64,000 bases of DNA from Galaxea fascicularis. Lineage: Eukaryota > Cnidaria > Anthozoa > Scleractinia > Euphylliidae. The DNA is taken from assembly GCA_948470475.1 (NCBI GenBank), contig OX419347.1:2853572-2917571 (forward strand), in the 5' to 3' direction. The translations under genes were made by a program, and so were the position numbers. The stretch's first letter is position 1. Every line of letters starts with the position of its first letter. The notes beneath the pieces were generated by a model. It saw only the letters and a list, made by a program, of their open reading frames with translations, did not search any database and had not been told where the DNA came from. Positions 20,803-34,345 of this stretch are shown one piece after another.

Positions 20803-22167
20803 CCAATTCGTTGGTTTAGCCAAACTCTCGTAAAACGTAACATTGCAGAATTCGCCTTTTCGTGATTCTCGGTAATTGGCTTTTTAATAAACAGGTTTCT
20901 TGACATGTTTCTTCCAGCTTATAAGCTAGATTAATGTATCGTGGCAAAAATAGCAAACTATAATTAGCTAGCGTTAAGTAGTAATTCATGCCCATGGTTG
21001 ATACCCCGTAGGTTTATGGTCTGTAACATGACAAATTACGTCTGTCCCGGCAGTGATTATCACTAATTGAATGATTATTGTGATTTCTGTATGATAAATC
21101 GTGTTTGTCTAAGCATTTAATTTTGATATACGAATCGAGAGAAAATTGCATTGGCGATACCGAAAGGTAGGGGTGAGAATAAGAAAATATTTATCATGAC
21201 AGTGTGACCCCGCCCCAAGGTTCTCTCCCACCGATGTAGTGTGCAAAAAGGAGCTGGCGACATTTAAAGTTTATGATTTCAAAAGGTTTCCTAGACAGAC
21301 AGACCCCGAAAGAGTAGCCGATCGTATTCAAATGTTTAAGACATGATGTAGCTTGTAATCCAGTATTATCAAAATGAGCTTAGCTTTTTAATGAAACCTG
21401 CGGATTGCCATGTCACTTCGAATGAGACTTAAGATAAATCCTGTTTTCGGTGTTAGGAAAAACAAAAATCCACACCTAACTAGGCAGCACGGAACATCCT
21501 TAGATTCCCTTAAACTTGGCTAAGTTAGGCACAATGATCTTGCAAATCCAACTAATTTTTAAGATAAGTTGGCATTAGGCTTTTGAAACACCACTACCTC
21601 AACCAGGCTCTAAAAACACGAATCAACTGTACTGCCAGATGGTTAACTTGCCTCGCTATGACATTAAACCCTTCTTTTAGTAGAATCCCGTAAATAATAA
21701 CAATAATGATTATAATAACTTTATTTAAGTCTCAAATCTATCTAGTCGAACACGAGTGCTCTACTAATTGGGGAGACTGTAAATCAAATAAACGCTAAGT
21801 CAAATCAAAATCTTCAGTGTTTCGACTTATCTACAAGTGAGTAAGAAATCTTGCTCGTGATCTTTTATCCAGTAACCAGGTGATCTATGACCTACAGGTG
21901 GTTTTGCTGAGATTAACCTACGATTAGATTTGATTCGAGACAGAAGGTTTTCCTTCTCAATCAGTTTTTCAACAACTATAGTTATCATATCTTCCAAGGA
22001 AGAAAATATGATCAAAGCTCAAAGAAGCCAGAATCTGTGAGGACCGAGACAGTTAAACATGTGGGTTCTTACCGATTGCGAGTGGGCCGAACTGGTTTGA
22101 CGTAAGCTCAGCGTTGGTTTAATTTACCACCTCATCAAAAGGTTACTTCTTTCGTTTCCGTGTCAAT
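20803..22167. other. Non-coding stretch, no gene seen
   Basis: AT-rich unique-looking sequence. I see no conserved ORF, RNA gene or clear repeat. Confidence 0.45.
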
Positions 22168-22349
22168 CAAGGACATAGCTAGAGGGGTCCTGGGGTGCCC
22201 GTGACCCCCCCCCCCGCCCCTTTTGTAAGCCTTTTCTTTTGAAGCAAACAACCTACAATATTCAGGTGACAATCAGGTGAGTACCCTGTCTTTGACACAG
22301 TGTGACCACCTCCCCTTTAAAAAAATCCTGGCTACGCCCATGTCAATGA
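22168..22349. repeat. MITE-like repeat with C run
   Basis: The ends GACATAGCTAGAGGGGTCC and AATCCTGGCTACGCCCATGTC are inverted relative to each other, with a long C run inside. Confidence 0.6.
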
Positions 22350-22368
22350 TGAAACAGAAAGCTCTGAG

Positions 22369-22520
22369 TGCGAATTCATCATTGATTTGGGGGCGTAGCG
22401 GGGGGGGGGGGGAGGGGAGGAGGTCTTATTTCTCTTTTTGTTCTGTCCAAGACTGTAGCTTATACACGCATAGTCGGAAAAAAGATATCCCAAGATTTCC
22501 GGCAAAAGAGTCAAACCTAT
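22369..22520. repeat. GCGAATTC/TGTCCAAGA repeat, copy 1
   Basis: The copy has GCGAATTCATCATTGATTTG, then a long G run and TTCTGTCCAAGACTGTAG. Related copies are at 36845-36940 and, reversed and split, at 61018-61300. Confidence 0.65.
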
Positions 22521-23087
22521 GACCTTCCACAGTACTAGTTTTGAGCTAGTAACTAGCATAAATCAAACCTTAGAAAGTGCATTCGAACGAATGCAACTCG
22601 TGTCTTGCGTATGCACAGTAGATAAATAAGCATTGCAGGTTCTCCAAACTTCATCAACTGGAATAGTTGAACGAACATTACATTTTCTTATGCAATTCAA
22701 TTTTTAAATGGCATTTAGGTTGTCTTTTGGAAAACGATTTAATCCAAACGCGAAGCGGTCTTTCGTCACCTTAAAGACCTCCGGGTCCTTTTTTTACCGC
22801 CGATTTGTCCTGAGGGTTCTATCTTCACCGGCAGCGAACTGAGCGCAATGAAACCATGTCACGAAGTGAGCAGTATTTCGAGCGCATATGACGTAATTCA
22901 AAATGGCGACAAAGCCCAACCTCCCACTTGGCATGATGTACAGGGTCCCACCGAATCACAGAAAGCCCAAGACATTATAAAACGTTTTCCTTAGGCAAAC
23001 GTAATGAAGTGATACTAGGACTGAATTTTGGGAGACTCGTAAGAATGAAAACGAACTGTAGAATAAAATGTTTTGTAACGCCTGTGT

Positions 23088-23280
23088 TAGTGGTGGCGAA
23101 TGGTAAATTCCGAGACTCACCGAGATCCTTGTTTGAAAATCCGAGACCGAGACCAGACATGCGAGACTTCGAGAACGAACTAGATGCACTAAAAACGACT
23201 GAGACTTCGAAACTCTTCGCAAAGGCTGTCGAGATTTCGAGATCGGATGAAAAGTTTACGAGACCCAAGATTCATCACCC
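23088..23280. repeat. MITE with GGCGAATGGT ends, copy B
   Basis: The copy starts GTGGCGAATGGTAAATTCCG and is followed by many CGAGAC/GAGACTTCGAG motifs. It is related to 20597-20802. The 101-codon forward ORF over it comes from the repeat. Confidence 0.6.
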
Positions 23281-23835
23281 CTATTGTTACCTCAATGTCA
23301 CCTCTCTATTATAACTAGTTCTACATTCAAAACAATGTCAGACATGCTTGAATTTTGTTGCAGACGTGGTATAATTTTATAAATATGACTAGATTCATCT
23401 GCATAAACATTATCTTTATAAACAACTGGATAAATAAATAAATAAACAGTTCTGATTCCACCACACAAAGGCTTAGCTTACGGGTGGTCGTAATAAAGGC
23501 CTTTTGTAAATGTCTGTTTGGTATTTACAAGGATAATTAGTGAGGATTTTCTCTTGGTAGGGTGAGTGACAAGGGAAAGCCAGAGGTTGCACATCTCGGG
23601 ACCATCCCAGAGTGAAGGTTAGAAAGAACCCCAAGCTCTGAAATATCGAAGTAATTTCACCTCTTGATGTTTTGCTGTAACCCCTAATGAGGGCCAGGTT
23701 TCACTGTTCACAAGAAATACTGGTTAAATTTATAAGGCGTTTTTTTTTTTTTGGCTGTGCGATCAGTCCTGCATCCTTCTTAATGTTTTCTGAGTCTATT
23801 GCTGATCCTTATTTGGTCCTTAGCTTCACTTTTTA

Positions 23836-23852
23836 TATATATATATATATTA
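23836..23852. repeat. (AT)n microsatellite
   Basis: A short TATATA run lies just before the repeat at 23859. Confidence 0.85.
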
Positions 23853-23858
23853 AGAACG

Positions 23859-24145
23859 TCTAATTTTGGAACCGAGGATGAACGTTCTTATAGGTTTCTT
23901 CTGCGATTTGAGCCTAACAGCGTTCTCAAGATGTTCCTATAAGTAACACGCGAACAGCAAACCTATAAAAGTCCTTTCATCGTGCTTGCTGTGATGTGGT
24001 AATCAAGTTGCTTGTCACATGCTTGTGTAGCTTCCTCTGATGTCGAGAAAAAAGTGTCATGCCAGCCAACGCGACATAAACAAATGAGAAAACTGAAGAA
24101 GTTCTTAACTGACTATCAGGGTATGTTCTTAGCGTGTCCTTAAAA
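23859..24145 (+). repeat. DNA-transposon-like repeat, copy B
   Basis: It begins ATTAAGAACGTCTAATTTTG and contains GCTTGTCACATGCTTGTG and GTATGTTCTTAGCGTGTCC. This is the reverse orientation of 19981-20315. Confidence 0.6.
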
Positions 24146-27100
24146 TTTTGGTTTATCTCAGCCTCAACGCTCTCATAAGAAAGATTCTTGTAAGTGTAGC
24201 CACTAAAAAAAATCAAAGCTGATTCAGTAGCTGAGTTAGCTGTTACCGTGGCAGTACTGGATAGCTGAAACGTTTAAAAACACGATGCAACTTTTGAGCT
24301 GTATAGTCTAGGTGCAGCGTACAGTGTTCATTGAATTGTAAAGTGCAAGTAACAAGCGAACATAAAATTACAATAAAACAATGTTGCGACACAAATATCC
24401 AGGTTAAACAGTGTTATTGATTTTCAAGATGATCTTACAGGGCTCACGGAAGTAAAAAAAAAATCCCTGGGAAGTTTTATCTGCTCGGGGTAAACGCGCT
24501 AGAAATTTCAAATCTACAAAAATTCACCTTGCTTTAACGTCTTTTTTAACCTACCCAGATAAGCCAAAATCCGGCCTGAAAGAAACGCGCTGGAAACCTC
24601 ACGTTTGTGATGTACTCCCCTAAGCAACTTTTGCAAATTCGAGTTTATCACCTTCCCACACCTGTGCCTTTTTTGTCTAGGGGTCTTTAAGAGGAGGGAT
24701 GTAAGAAGTCTTCTCCATTTACTATATCACGCTCCACTACATGGTCCGCATTTTGAGGACTAGCCGGAATACACCCAAACCAGAAATTCCCCTTTAGTTT
24801 CATATCCCTCGGGAACTATCCACCTCCCTCCCCTACCCAGACGACAAGTATTCCTAAAAAAAACTTGAAGAGAAAAAAAAGCCAGTTTGCAACTTTATAC
24901 AACAGGAACAAACGAACGAATACACGTGTACTTGTGAGAGCCTCTAACAAGGTTGCTCGAGTCAGGCTTTTAATTTCCTGAACTATAGAGTTACATGGAG
25001 AATTTTAGTGTTTGGGGGTCAACACACTGCTAAAATCCGAGTAAGCGACCATTTTTCCTTGAGGAAATGCTCTTAGCGAACCCGGCGACAATAAGTGGAT
25101 TAACTGGACATTTTTTGTTACCGATCACTCCTGGGATTACTACATCAACTCTTACCAATTTGAGGCATTTTTTATGTTTAATTTTTTGTGGTGAAATAAT
25201 AGTCGTGAGACCAAAGGTCTTGACGAAAAAAAAAACATACGACAAATCTACCAGACAAGTAAAGCAATACCACTAAAAACAAAAACACAAACATTTACGT
25301 TAATCGCGGAACTGTCAAGAGCCGTGTGGGTGTAAAGATCTCAATGTTATCTTCCACAATAGCGATCGCGACCGTTCCTTTCAAAACAAGACCAAATTTT
25401 GTGGATCACCCTTTTCAAAAGGCGCCATGATATTTTTTTCCTAGTGCTTGTGAACCGTGACCCGCAAAGAAATCTCTCTCACTTGAAGAGTGACATTAGC
25501 AATAAATGGGTCTCAAGGAACGCAATTTTTAAACTTGATATCATCGATTAGGCGGCGAGAAAACAGCTCGTTCCTAATTTCATTCTCACTCCAGTCTAGT
25601 GTCACGACACACGCGCGCCATACGAGTGAGGCATTCGCGCTGGGTCCAAAATGCTACGAATCAAATTCAACGTCAAATCAACGGCAGGCAGACCTGACTT
25701 GTCACAAGGACAGACAAAGGTAATACTAAATCAGATAAGGGACCAGATATGAGAATAAATCACCGCTGGGTTGGAAAAGCAGTTACCTATCGTGTTGAGT
25801 TTCAAAGCGCGGATATATTGCCGAATATAGCCCCTTGCTCGGACACGAATGGTTTTCGCTTTTCCATGAGCGCGCTGTGACCTTTCTCAATTCTGTGTCG
25901 GCAGATATTCTTAGACTTAAGAATCTTGGAGAATTTTCTCCATCTGAAAGCAGCTATTTGGGACCGTTAATTTGAACAATCTCACTAACACGGCAGACGT
26001 TTATGATACGAATATTTTGACCTTCCATCCGGTAATGAGTTCATTGTAATACTCTTCATGGCCGACTATAGCTTCAAATTGAATTGTTGCTAAACCGAGA
26101 TTAACAGGAGCTCTATTTGCTGTTCGAAGAGATAAACGTATTTCGTTGTTTTTGGGGTAAGGTATTTTTCAGTTGTTTGAGGTATTTCACAACGCATTTC
26201 AACACAAGGTATCGGTTTTTCTTTCATCGCAAGAGCAGCTGTAGAAGAATTTAGCAATCAATTATCAAGATAACAGGGAATCGATGGACAATAAACAACC
26301 TATCGAATTTATTAGAGCTTTCTTTGTGAATCGAAGAAGAAATCCCTTATAATATGACCGATTAAGGCCACGAGGCTTGTAATCTCTGAGACTGCGTGGT
26401 TTTAACATATCTGAGGCTTATGTTTTCAAACATGGAATCCGCCATGTTCGAATTGAACGCGTGCATGCAAAATTCATTTCATCTTCCTGAACTTAGGTCA
26501 TTATGAGTTTTAAATACGTGACCATAGATTCACAGGATATTTTCCACAAACTTGATGTTACAGTTTGTGGGAAGAAGGGCGAAAAATCGCCCACTGCTTC
26601 ATATCTATCAATACAAGCCATAAATTTTGCGTTATTGACAAAAGAGTATTTGCGGTTTGGCCGAGTGCTTGTGATAGAAGAGAAGTTTTACAGGGAATAA
26701 AGTGATGTAAAAGATCTAGATAACACTCAGTCAAGATATTCTTGGAAAGGTTCGGAATGTCGCTTTGGAAACCATTTTATTAGCGGAAAAGTCTGTTTAA
26801 GAAACTATCAACCGAGATCAAGATCGGTCACCTTTCTCCTCTCTCTTAAATCGCGTTAAGTTGGTTTTCACGCGAGCCAGAGGTGATGTAAGGAATTCAA
26901 TGGCACAAGTAGAGTCACAGTTTAAGATGAAGTGAACAGAAACGAAAGCAGGCCCGAATATCGAATGTCTATCGAGTTTGAGGAAGAAGTTTTATTCCGA
27001 GAATTATAACTCAAGTATTCCCCCTTGCTTAAGATGTGAACTAACGTTTACACTCTGTGAATTATCTGTTCTCCCACAGTCTAACACAGTTATGAAACTC

Positions 27101-27889
27101 TCCCCTTATTCTAACCCTTTCAAAACGTTTTCGAAGGGAATGTATTCCAGGCTTAGTCAGATAAAAACCGGGACCAAAGCAAATATACTAAGCGCGAAAT
27201 GAAATGAGCCGCCAATGATCAGTTCTTGAAAACGGCTCTTGCAAACGCGTCGCGCCTTTCCCACGAGATAGATACAACGCTTTAGTGAAACGTTTCATTA
27301 ATTAGTGGTACACGTGTCGATCACAAACCACCTAAGTTGAACAATAGGAGGAGCAAAAAAAAGACGGCTCACAAACTTAATTGCTGGGCACTTATTAGGG
27401 TCTTATTAGGCTCACTAACAAGACACAAACTAAAAACCAGTTACTCTGCTTTATAAATCTAAGACGCAAAGCGTCAAAGGTGAATGTCTGATTTTGGGGT
27501 TTCCTTCCGGAAGGATTTCAAAAGAGCTGAGAGTTATCCTGCATTTAAATCAATCTAACAATCCATTCAGCTGCAACAAAAACATAGGCAATTTTAACCT
27601 AAAATACGAATTTTCGTGGTAGTGAGTTTATCATCGCCGAGGTGAAGAAGGTTTTTAAGTTTGATTGCGCACGAAAAACCTTAACTATGACCACGGACAA
27701 GGCATTCATTATTCCACCACGTAAAAGCTATTGGCTATAGTATACTCCTTACTGAAATGTTTACTCTTGTGCCTGGTTGTACTGTCGTACTCTTTTAAGA
27801 CTTATGCTGGCATTGTAAAGTACTGTAGTTCTAACCGAGGCTTTTGAACCGGGGGTGGGATCCGAACCTGTGACCATTGAAATGAGGCA
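24146..27889. other. Non-coding stretch, no gene seen
   Basis: Unique-looking AT-rich sequence. ORFs of 65-77 codons (for example near 25490 and 26503) have no recognisable domain and no splice partners I could place. Confidence 0.45.
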
Positions 27890-28480
27890 TGAGGCTACTA
27901 AGCAGTACTTTCTTCGGTGGTGCTGTTTATTATGCTGTACAAGGTGGTTCTAACTTTTGAGTCTGTGGATCAAATCCTAAAGTGTGACCATTCAAATGAA
28001 AGCTACTGAGCAGTACTTTCCTGTGATGCTGTTTATTATGCTGTACAAGGTGGTTCTAACTTTTACGTCTGTGGATCAAATCCTAAAGTGTGACCATTCA
28101 AATGAAAGCTACTGAGCAGTACTTTCCTGTGGTGCTGTTTATTATGCTGTACAAGGTGGTTCGAACATTTGAGTCTTTCGATGAAATCTTTAAGTCTGAC
28201 CATTCAAATGAAAGCTACTGAGTAATAATTTCCTGTTGTGCTGTTTATTATGCTGTACAAGGTGGTCCTAAGTTTTGAGTCTGTGGATGAAATCCCAAAG
28301 TGTGACAGTTCAAATGAAAGGTACTAAGCAGTACTTTCCTCATCTGCGATCTATCATACTCCATGAGGTACTTTCAACTTTTTGAGTCTCATTGTTTAGA
28401 TGAAATCCTATATAAAAGTGTGACCTTTTGATTAGTAACTTCCTGTGGTGGTCTACAAGGTGGTTTCCAGCTTCAATTCT
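27890..28480 (+). repeat. 106-bp satellite array, intergenic
   Basis: About five units in the same orientation as 9655-10040. The middle units are close to that array's consensus (AGCAGTACTTTCCTGTG, CTGTACAAGGTGGTTCTAAC) and the edge units are decayed. Confidence 0.92.
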
Positions 28481-31400
28481 ATCTATTTTAAAAGTGTGAC
28501 CAATGAACTTGAAGCTATTGCCCCATACTTTCGTCCTTTGCTGTTTGTTACCCTGTACAGGATTTATTTTTTTGAGCTCGCCCGGATTAGTCTTAACAAG
28601 TTGCCATTCAAAAGAAAGCTAGGTCCATGCAGTTCTTTCCGTGCTAAATGCAGTGGTAAGCTTAAGTTCCAAGTTTAAAGTCCGCTGTAGATCGAACCTC
28701 TGTAGTGAACGCATGAAATGGTCAACAGAGCTGGGAAGCAAGCTTACGTTTATGAAAATCAAGTTAAATCTAATAAAAAGGCAATTGATTACCCGTTTTA
28801 ATTGATCAATTGCAAACCCCTGCAATCGTGCCACTATAAGAAACTGATCTGCTTAATTCCATTGAGAGCTGCTTCCTGTTACGGCAGACGGTAAAATCAG
28901 CCTCATTTGTCGCTATTTGGCCTGCTGACATTTGCTGACCTTTTCCTATTGTGGCTTGACGGCAAGAAATCGTCTTGTATTTGTAGGCGTCCTTTGAGGT
29001 TTAAATTTTACAACATTTGACTCCCACCAACTGTGTATCGTAATTACATTCGCCACAAACCATCTGCCAAATTTGGCAGCTTTTTGGGGTCCATTCAACG
29101 ACTTTTTGGCACCTATATTAAACAGTCTCGCTGGGAAACTGATCAACTAAACTGTGAAAATATGATTGCATCTTCCTGTTACACGTTGTGTGTTCGACCA
29201 CACGGTCTTGTCATTTTTGATATATGTGTGATAAAAAACTAATATCTCATTGCACTAAACACTTCACAGTTATAAAGATACATCTAACATATTTGACGAT
29301 TGGGGCTTTCCTATGTCTGCATCATTGGTCAAAGCAAATTCAGGAAAATCAGTAGAAAGTATCAGCTTTTAATCTAGTTTAAAGTTTATGTCAGTCATGG
29401 AATTTCAACTTGATCGGCTTCTTTCAAACGGTAACTTCAGAAGCAGCAGTAGAAGAGATTTATTTCAACAAGAGAGAGAAACAAAGCTTGGTTTACTTTT
29501 TATCCCGTGTCTATGTATATAATTAACTTTGGAACAACCCTAGTTGGGGGAGGGAGTACTAGTTGTTAGCGATGTCCAGACACATTTGATGACTGACTAT
29601 GCACAGGGAGCCCAAGGCATCTAGATCGATGTGGGGCCGGATCTCCGGGGGTTTTACTTCCAACGACCTCTACTTCCATACAAGTACGTTTTGTACAGAA
29701 ATAGAAACAGAGAAAGAAGAATCGCCAAGAATTCGCCTCGTATCCACCTAAAAATTACACAGGACACAACATAACATTTAGAGGAAACTAAGGTGAGATT
29801 TTTGTTGGTGAACAGTTCAAAATTTTGGCTATAAAACAAAAATATCTTTTCGTGTACAAATCGTTAAAATTTTACCTACTACGCATGGTTAAATGACATG
29901 CTAGTCTGGATACCTGTGGACTTTCGTGGCTCTAATTGAGTCACATATAACATACTTGCATACTTTCAACACGAGTGTCTCGTTAGAAAGAGCTTGGAAG
30001 ACCTCAAATAAATGAGATATGCGCGCTTCTTACAAATAAAGGATTACATTTCATTTATTGAATGACTTGTCTGCTCGTGAGATATACGAATTTATATTTT
30101 ATAGCAGGGAACCAATCAGCGACCGTCTTAAACAAACTTCATCTTTCATGTTATTTTAGTCTTTGAATGGCTGACTGGGATTCTTTTGGTATGAATTTTT
30201 TATTAGGGGGTAAGATCAAGGCGGGGTTTTATAGTTTGGGTCACATTTTGAAGAGTCTTGCCCTTGAAACCTTGGGTCCAGACGAAAGCCGATTAGCATT
30301 AATCCGCAGCAGCTTTTATCTGGCTCGTTAGAACTACTGTTTTGAAAGTGCAAAACTGAAGGAAAAAAGTCCCTTGCAAAATCTTTGTCGAATCATTAAT
30401 CAGTGTACTGGAATCGAAGCGCACTCATGTGTAGTTTAACTTCACAGTGACTCAACATCCGGTTTTATTTTGTAGAGGTAGCCACGCTGGGATATTCCCA
30501 TTTTTTTCACGATGTATCATCTTTGTAATTTTCTATATGCCGAGACAATTTTTCCTGTTGTTAAAGGTCTCTGTTTGTTTGCAATCAACTTTTAAAAAGT
30601 CCCCATTCATTTTTGAAGCTGCAGGTAGCCAAAATGCCAATAAGTAGTGGCATATAATCATACATTCTTTGTAAAATCTTGATATTTTTAACGTCTTTAT
30701 ATTAAAAAACAAAATCAACATCTCACACTCAAATTTTTGGTAAGTTCTAAGTGGTTTGCATTCATTTGAAGCTTGTTTTATCGTTTATGCATATGTGTAC
30801 TTATGAAGGGGAAGATGCAAACAAAGATCCTCTTTTGCAACTATTACTTGACGAAAACGGACAATTATTTACCAGTTAAACCAAGCCTACGAAGTTAATT
30901 TTCTTTGTGGTGGTCAGATTGTAAAACTATCTCTATTTGTTGTCATTTGGCAATTGACCATTTGGCCTTTAATGCATTATCACTGACTTGATGGTCGGTA
31001 AGGTATAGAAATCCCAAACTCAATTAACAGTTAAAACTGAATTTAGGGTTATTTGATTCCCCCCCGTGGCACTGCCATAGGGCCATTTCCGAAATTCATT
31101 TGGTCCTGTTATGAAAATAATTATGAGAAAATGAAACGTGTTTACTTCCTTTCACACGAATTCAAGCTTTCAATCAGCAGCAAGAGTGAAAAGTCACCGT
31201 CAGGTCATGGTTTATGCCGGTGCGACTTTATAATGGCTATAAATTGTTTATTGAAGTCAACGTGTCTCGCAGATTATCTTGTAATTTTGATTTTAAAAGA
31301 AGACTTTGGCAACATTCAATGTATACTTTTACACCAAGAAGCCTCCCCTGACTACCAAGAGCAAGAGGAACTGACCACAAAAGGTTTTTACCGCTCATTT

Positions 31401-32575
31401 TCGTCTTCACTATTATAATGATTATAATATTATAATGATAAATCGGCGTAAACTACAATTGCTTTTAGATTCATATCGAAGATGTTTCTTTTCAGACTTT
31501 CAAAGCTGATTTTATACATTTTGCATCAGATGACACTGACCCGTAATTTTGTCGTGTTTAACCGAAACAGCACGAAATCGTATTGAGAGTACATATCAAG
31601 AAGAAAATATCAGATCCCTCGCAGCAAATAACATCAGTTTTCAGTCGATTTCCAGTCTTAAGTGTGATACACTGAACGTAACTTTGAAACTTGAATAACA
31701 AAATAACTAACTATTGCAAGTTAAAATCCACCACCATTGAACCCTCAACAGCTAAAATTGATTAAAAATAGTTTCTGTGCGTTAATAGAGTATTTGTTAA
31801 CAAGACTGTCTCATTGATTTAACAATTCCATTGATGCAAACATGTTTTGGGCTACTGGATGTGACAAGGGCTAAAAATAGTTGACACTGGTCTTTGGATT
31901 AGACCTCTAGTGTACAATGGGCTGAAAAACAAAGTGTGTTTCGCCAAAGATCAAAAGCTGTAGCCGACCCCTCTACGCTAAAGAAGGCATTGAGTTTCTC
32001 CGCTAAATAGCTTATCCCGATTTACTCCATTCATGGTTAATTAATCGATTGGAGATGAATTAAATTTAATAGAAGTGTTCGGCCTTCGATTCATTACACA
32101 ACCTGTTATGTTTTATGCAAATATGTGAGGTCAGCAAACTTAACTCCAACAAAACGCACGACATAAAATATTCCCCGTCTGTTTTCACTACCAAGGCAAT
32201 TTATCAACCATCCTGTGACAATGCATTAGTACCTAAATTAACCTATCAAGCATTTTGTTCCTTTGTTCTAGATACCGGGCCAAGTGCTCTTGTCTCATAG
32301 AAGATTCTAGAAACTTTCCATGTATGGCCTCGTCCTTCACCAAGTCGAAAACGGAAATTAGAGGTCCATAAATCGTATTCAGATGGTTAAAACAGTCCAC
32401 GATTTTCGAATACCACTCTAATTTCTACTCTTTCAAGAGCGCAACCCGAACAAAACCCTCTAAATTTCAATTTACTCTCAGTTCTGAGGAGGAGCGAATA
32501 CCTATAAGGCCTTGACTGATTTTTGACTCATTTCGAGCAGAGTTAAGAGTTATTCTGGTTTTCCGAAATGCAAGG
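28481..32575. other. Non-coding stretch, no gene seen
   Basis: It contains a 121-codon ORF at 31053-31418 with no recognisable domain and otherwise only short ORFs. No RNA gene or long repeat is seen. Confidence 0.45.
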
Positions 32576-32584
32576 AATTCGCCT

Positions 32585-32622
<38 letters not shown>

Positions 32623-32696
32623 AAGCTTTGTGTTACCACGCCAAGCCTCGCAGTCGAAACCGTGGGGGCGAGGCTTGGCGTGGTAAAACAAAGCTT

Positions 32697-32734
<38 letters not shown>

Positions 32735-32743
32735 AGGCGAATT
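32576..32743. repeat. Near-perfect 76-bp-arm palindrome
   Basis: The left arm 32576-32651 and right arm 32668-32743 pair at 75 of 76 positions around a 16-base loop. The outer end is AATTCGCCTTTGTCACACGG, followed by CGGCCATATTGTCCCGGGAG. I see no clear target duplication. It looks like a very young foldback MITE. ORFs on both strands over it start with almost the same peptide because of the symmetry. Confidence 0.95.
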
Positions 32744-33599
32744 GTCCTCACTGCTCACTAATATTTGATGCTGATTGGGCTGGAAATACCACATTCATTG
32801 GAATATGTCGGTAGGGTATGAACTGTTACCGAGAATCTTCACTTAGACACATTATTGCCTCTTTTGTTGATTGGTTTGTTTCTGCTGTTCACTGTTCACT
32901 TCTTTTCGTCTATACATCCAGGCAGTGACCACCACCTGACTTCTCCTTACCAGATCACTAGTTCGTCAATAATACAACGCATGAGAATACAGGAAATGAT
33001 CGACATGGGCCCGTTTCTCGAAAGTCATGGTAACTTAACGGGCCAACAAACTATATTTTGAATTCAAAATCTCAATAAAAATAGGGTGTGTTCTGACCTC
33101 TAATGAAGTCCATTTTGTATCTTTAGCTGATAACTCTACTATATAATTTTCAAAACTTTTCAAACTCCCATCTGGAATGGAAAAGTAAACTGCTTAACGG
33201 GCCCAGTAATTACCAGGGGCTACGAGAAAAGGCCCCCAGGGTAAATAGTTGAAAATTGTTTAACGGGGGAATACTGGAGATTAAATGGAAGCTCGAAAGT
33301 ATCAAAAACGATTCGAAATGATCACGCCGTATATAGGACCTCACTCACAAAGCATAAGTCAAAACAGTATGCTTGGGGAACAAAATGAATAAAATGCAAA
33401 AAGGTCAATTGCCCAAACTTTCGGACTATTGATTAGTGGATTATAAAAATACCGAGACGTGCAGTGGAATTCACTCTTAACAATGTTGTATTGATTTTAA
33501 GTAATTTTTGTAACAGTTTTGGGTTTCATCTCCACGAGAGGAGTTAAAGTTCAAGAGCTGGGGAAAAATCAAGTACGCGAGTCTTGTGCAAACAGCATT
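32744..33599. other. Non-coding stretch, no gene seen
   Basis: AT-rich. GACCACCAC near 32928 resembles a GLI half-consensus but has mismatches. Nothing else is supported. Confidence 0.4.
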
Positions 33600-34345
33600 A
33601 CATTTGAATGTAATGGTACGCTTTAGGATTTCATCTCCGCAGAAGACAGCATAAAGGAAAGAGCTGTTCAATTAGTAATGGTCGCATTTTGCAAGGGATT
33701 TAATTCAAAGGTCAAATTTGTGGACAAGCTTAAAGTCTACAGACAGTTTTGCTCAATAGCTCGTGTTTCTGCGGTTAAACGTAAGGATGCTATCTACAGC
33801 CTTTCAAGTGTTAGGACCAACTCGGATGTACAAAGTAATAAAGAGCACCACAGGAAAGTAATGGACAGTACTGCTCAGTGGCTTTCATTTGAACGGTCAC
33901 ACTTCAGGGTCTCGTCTAAGAATTAATGAAACCTTAGAACCACCTTGAGTATATGAGTAGTCGATAATCACTGAGCACTGCAAAAAAAAAAACAACAACA
34001 ACAACAACAGTTGCTAAGTAGGCCTTCACTTGAGTTGCGACACTTCCCAATTTACTTCATACACTGAGTAGTCGCCGGTACAGAATAAGATACGTTACAC
34101 GATAGTACTTCTCAGTAGCGTTCATTTCAAAAGTTTACCCGTCACCGTGTATAGTATAATAAACAGCACCACAGGAAAGTGCTGCTCAGTAGCTTTCATT
34201 TGAATGGTCAGACTTTAGGATTTCATCCACAGACTCAAAAGTTAGAACCACCTTGTATAGCATAATAAACAGCATCACAGGAAAGTACTGCTCAGTAGCT
34301 TTCACTTCAGGTTTTCATCCACTGAGTAAAAGTTAAAAGCAGCGC
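33600..34345 (-). repeat. 106-bp satellite array, reverse copy with simple repeat
   Basis: At least four decayed to well-preserved units are in reverse orientation (for example AATAAACAGCACCACAGGAA, GCTTTCATTTGAATGGTCA). They are interrupted near 33980-34010 by an A run and (CAA)n. An 82-codon ORF at 33678-33926 runs through the repeat and is not a gene. Confidence 0.9.

Noticed and set aside
31053..31418. 121-codon forward ORF in the intergenic region
   Set aside because: No recognisable domain, no clear splice partners, and composition like the surrounding non-coding DNA. Transcript evidence would be needed.
32920..32936. GACCACCAC near 32928 as a GLI site
   Set aside because: It does not match the last bases of the consensus and is too common a sequence to support.
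33600..34345. CRISPR array
   Set aside because: The regular repeat is a 106-bp eukaryotic satellite without spacers, and the host is an animal.
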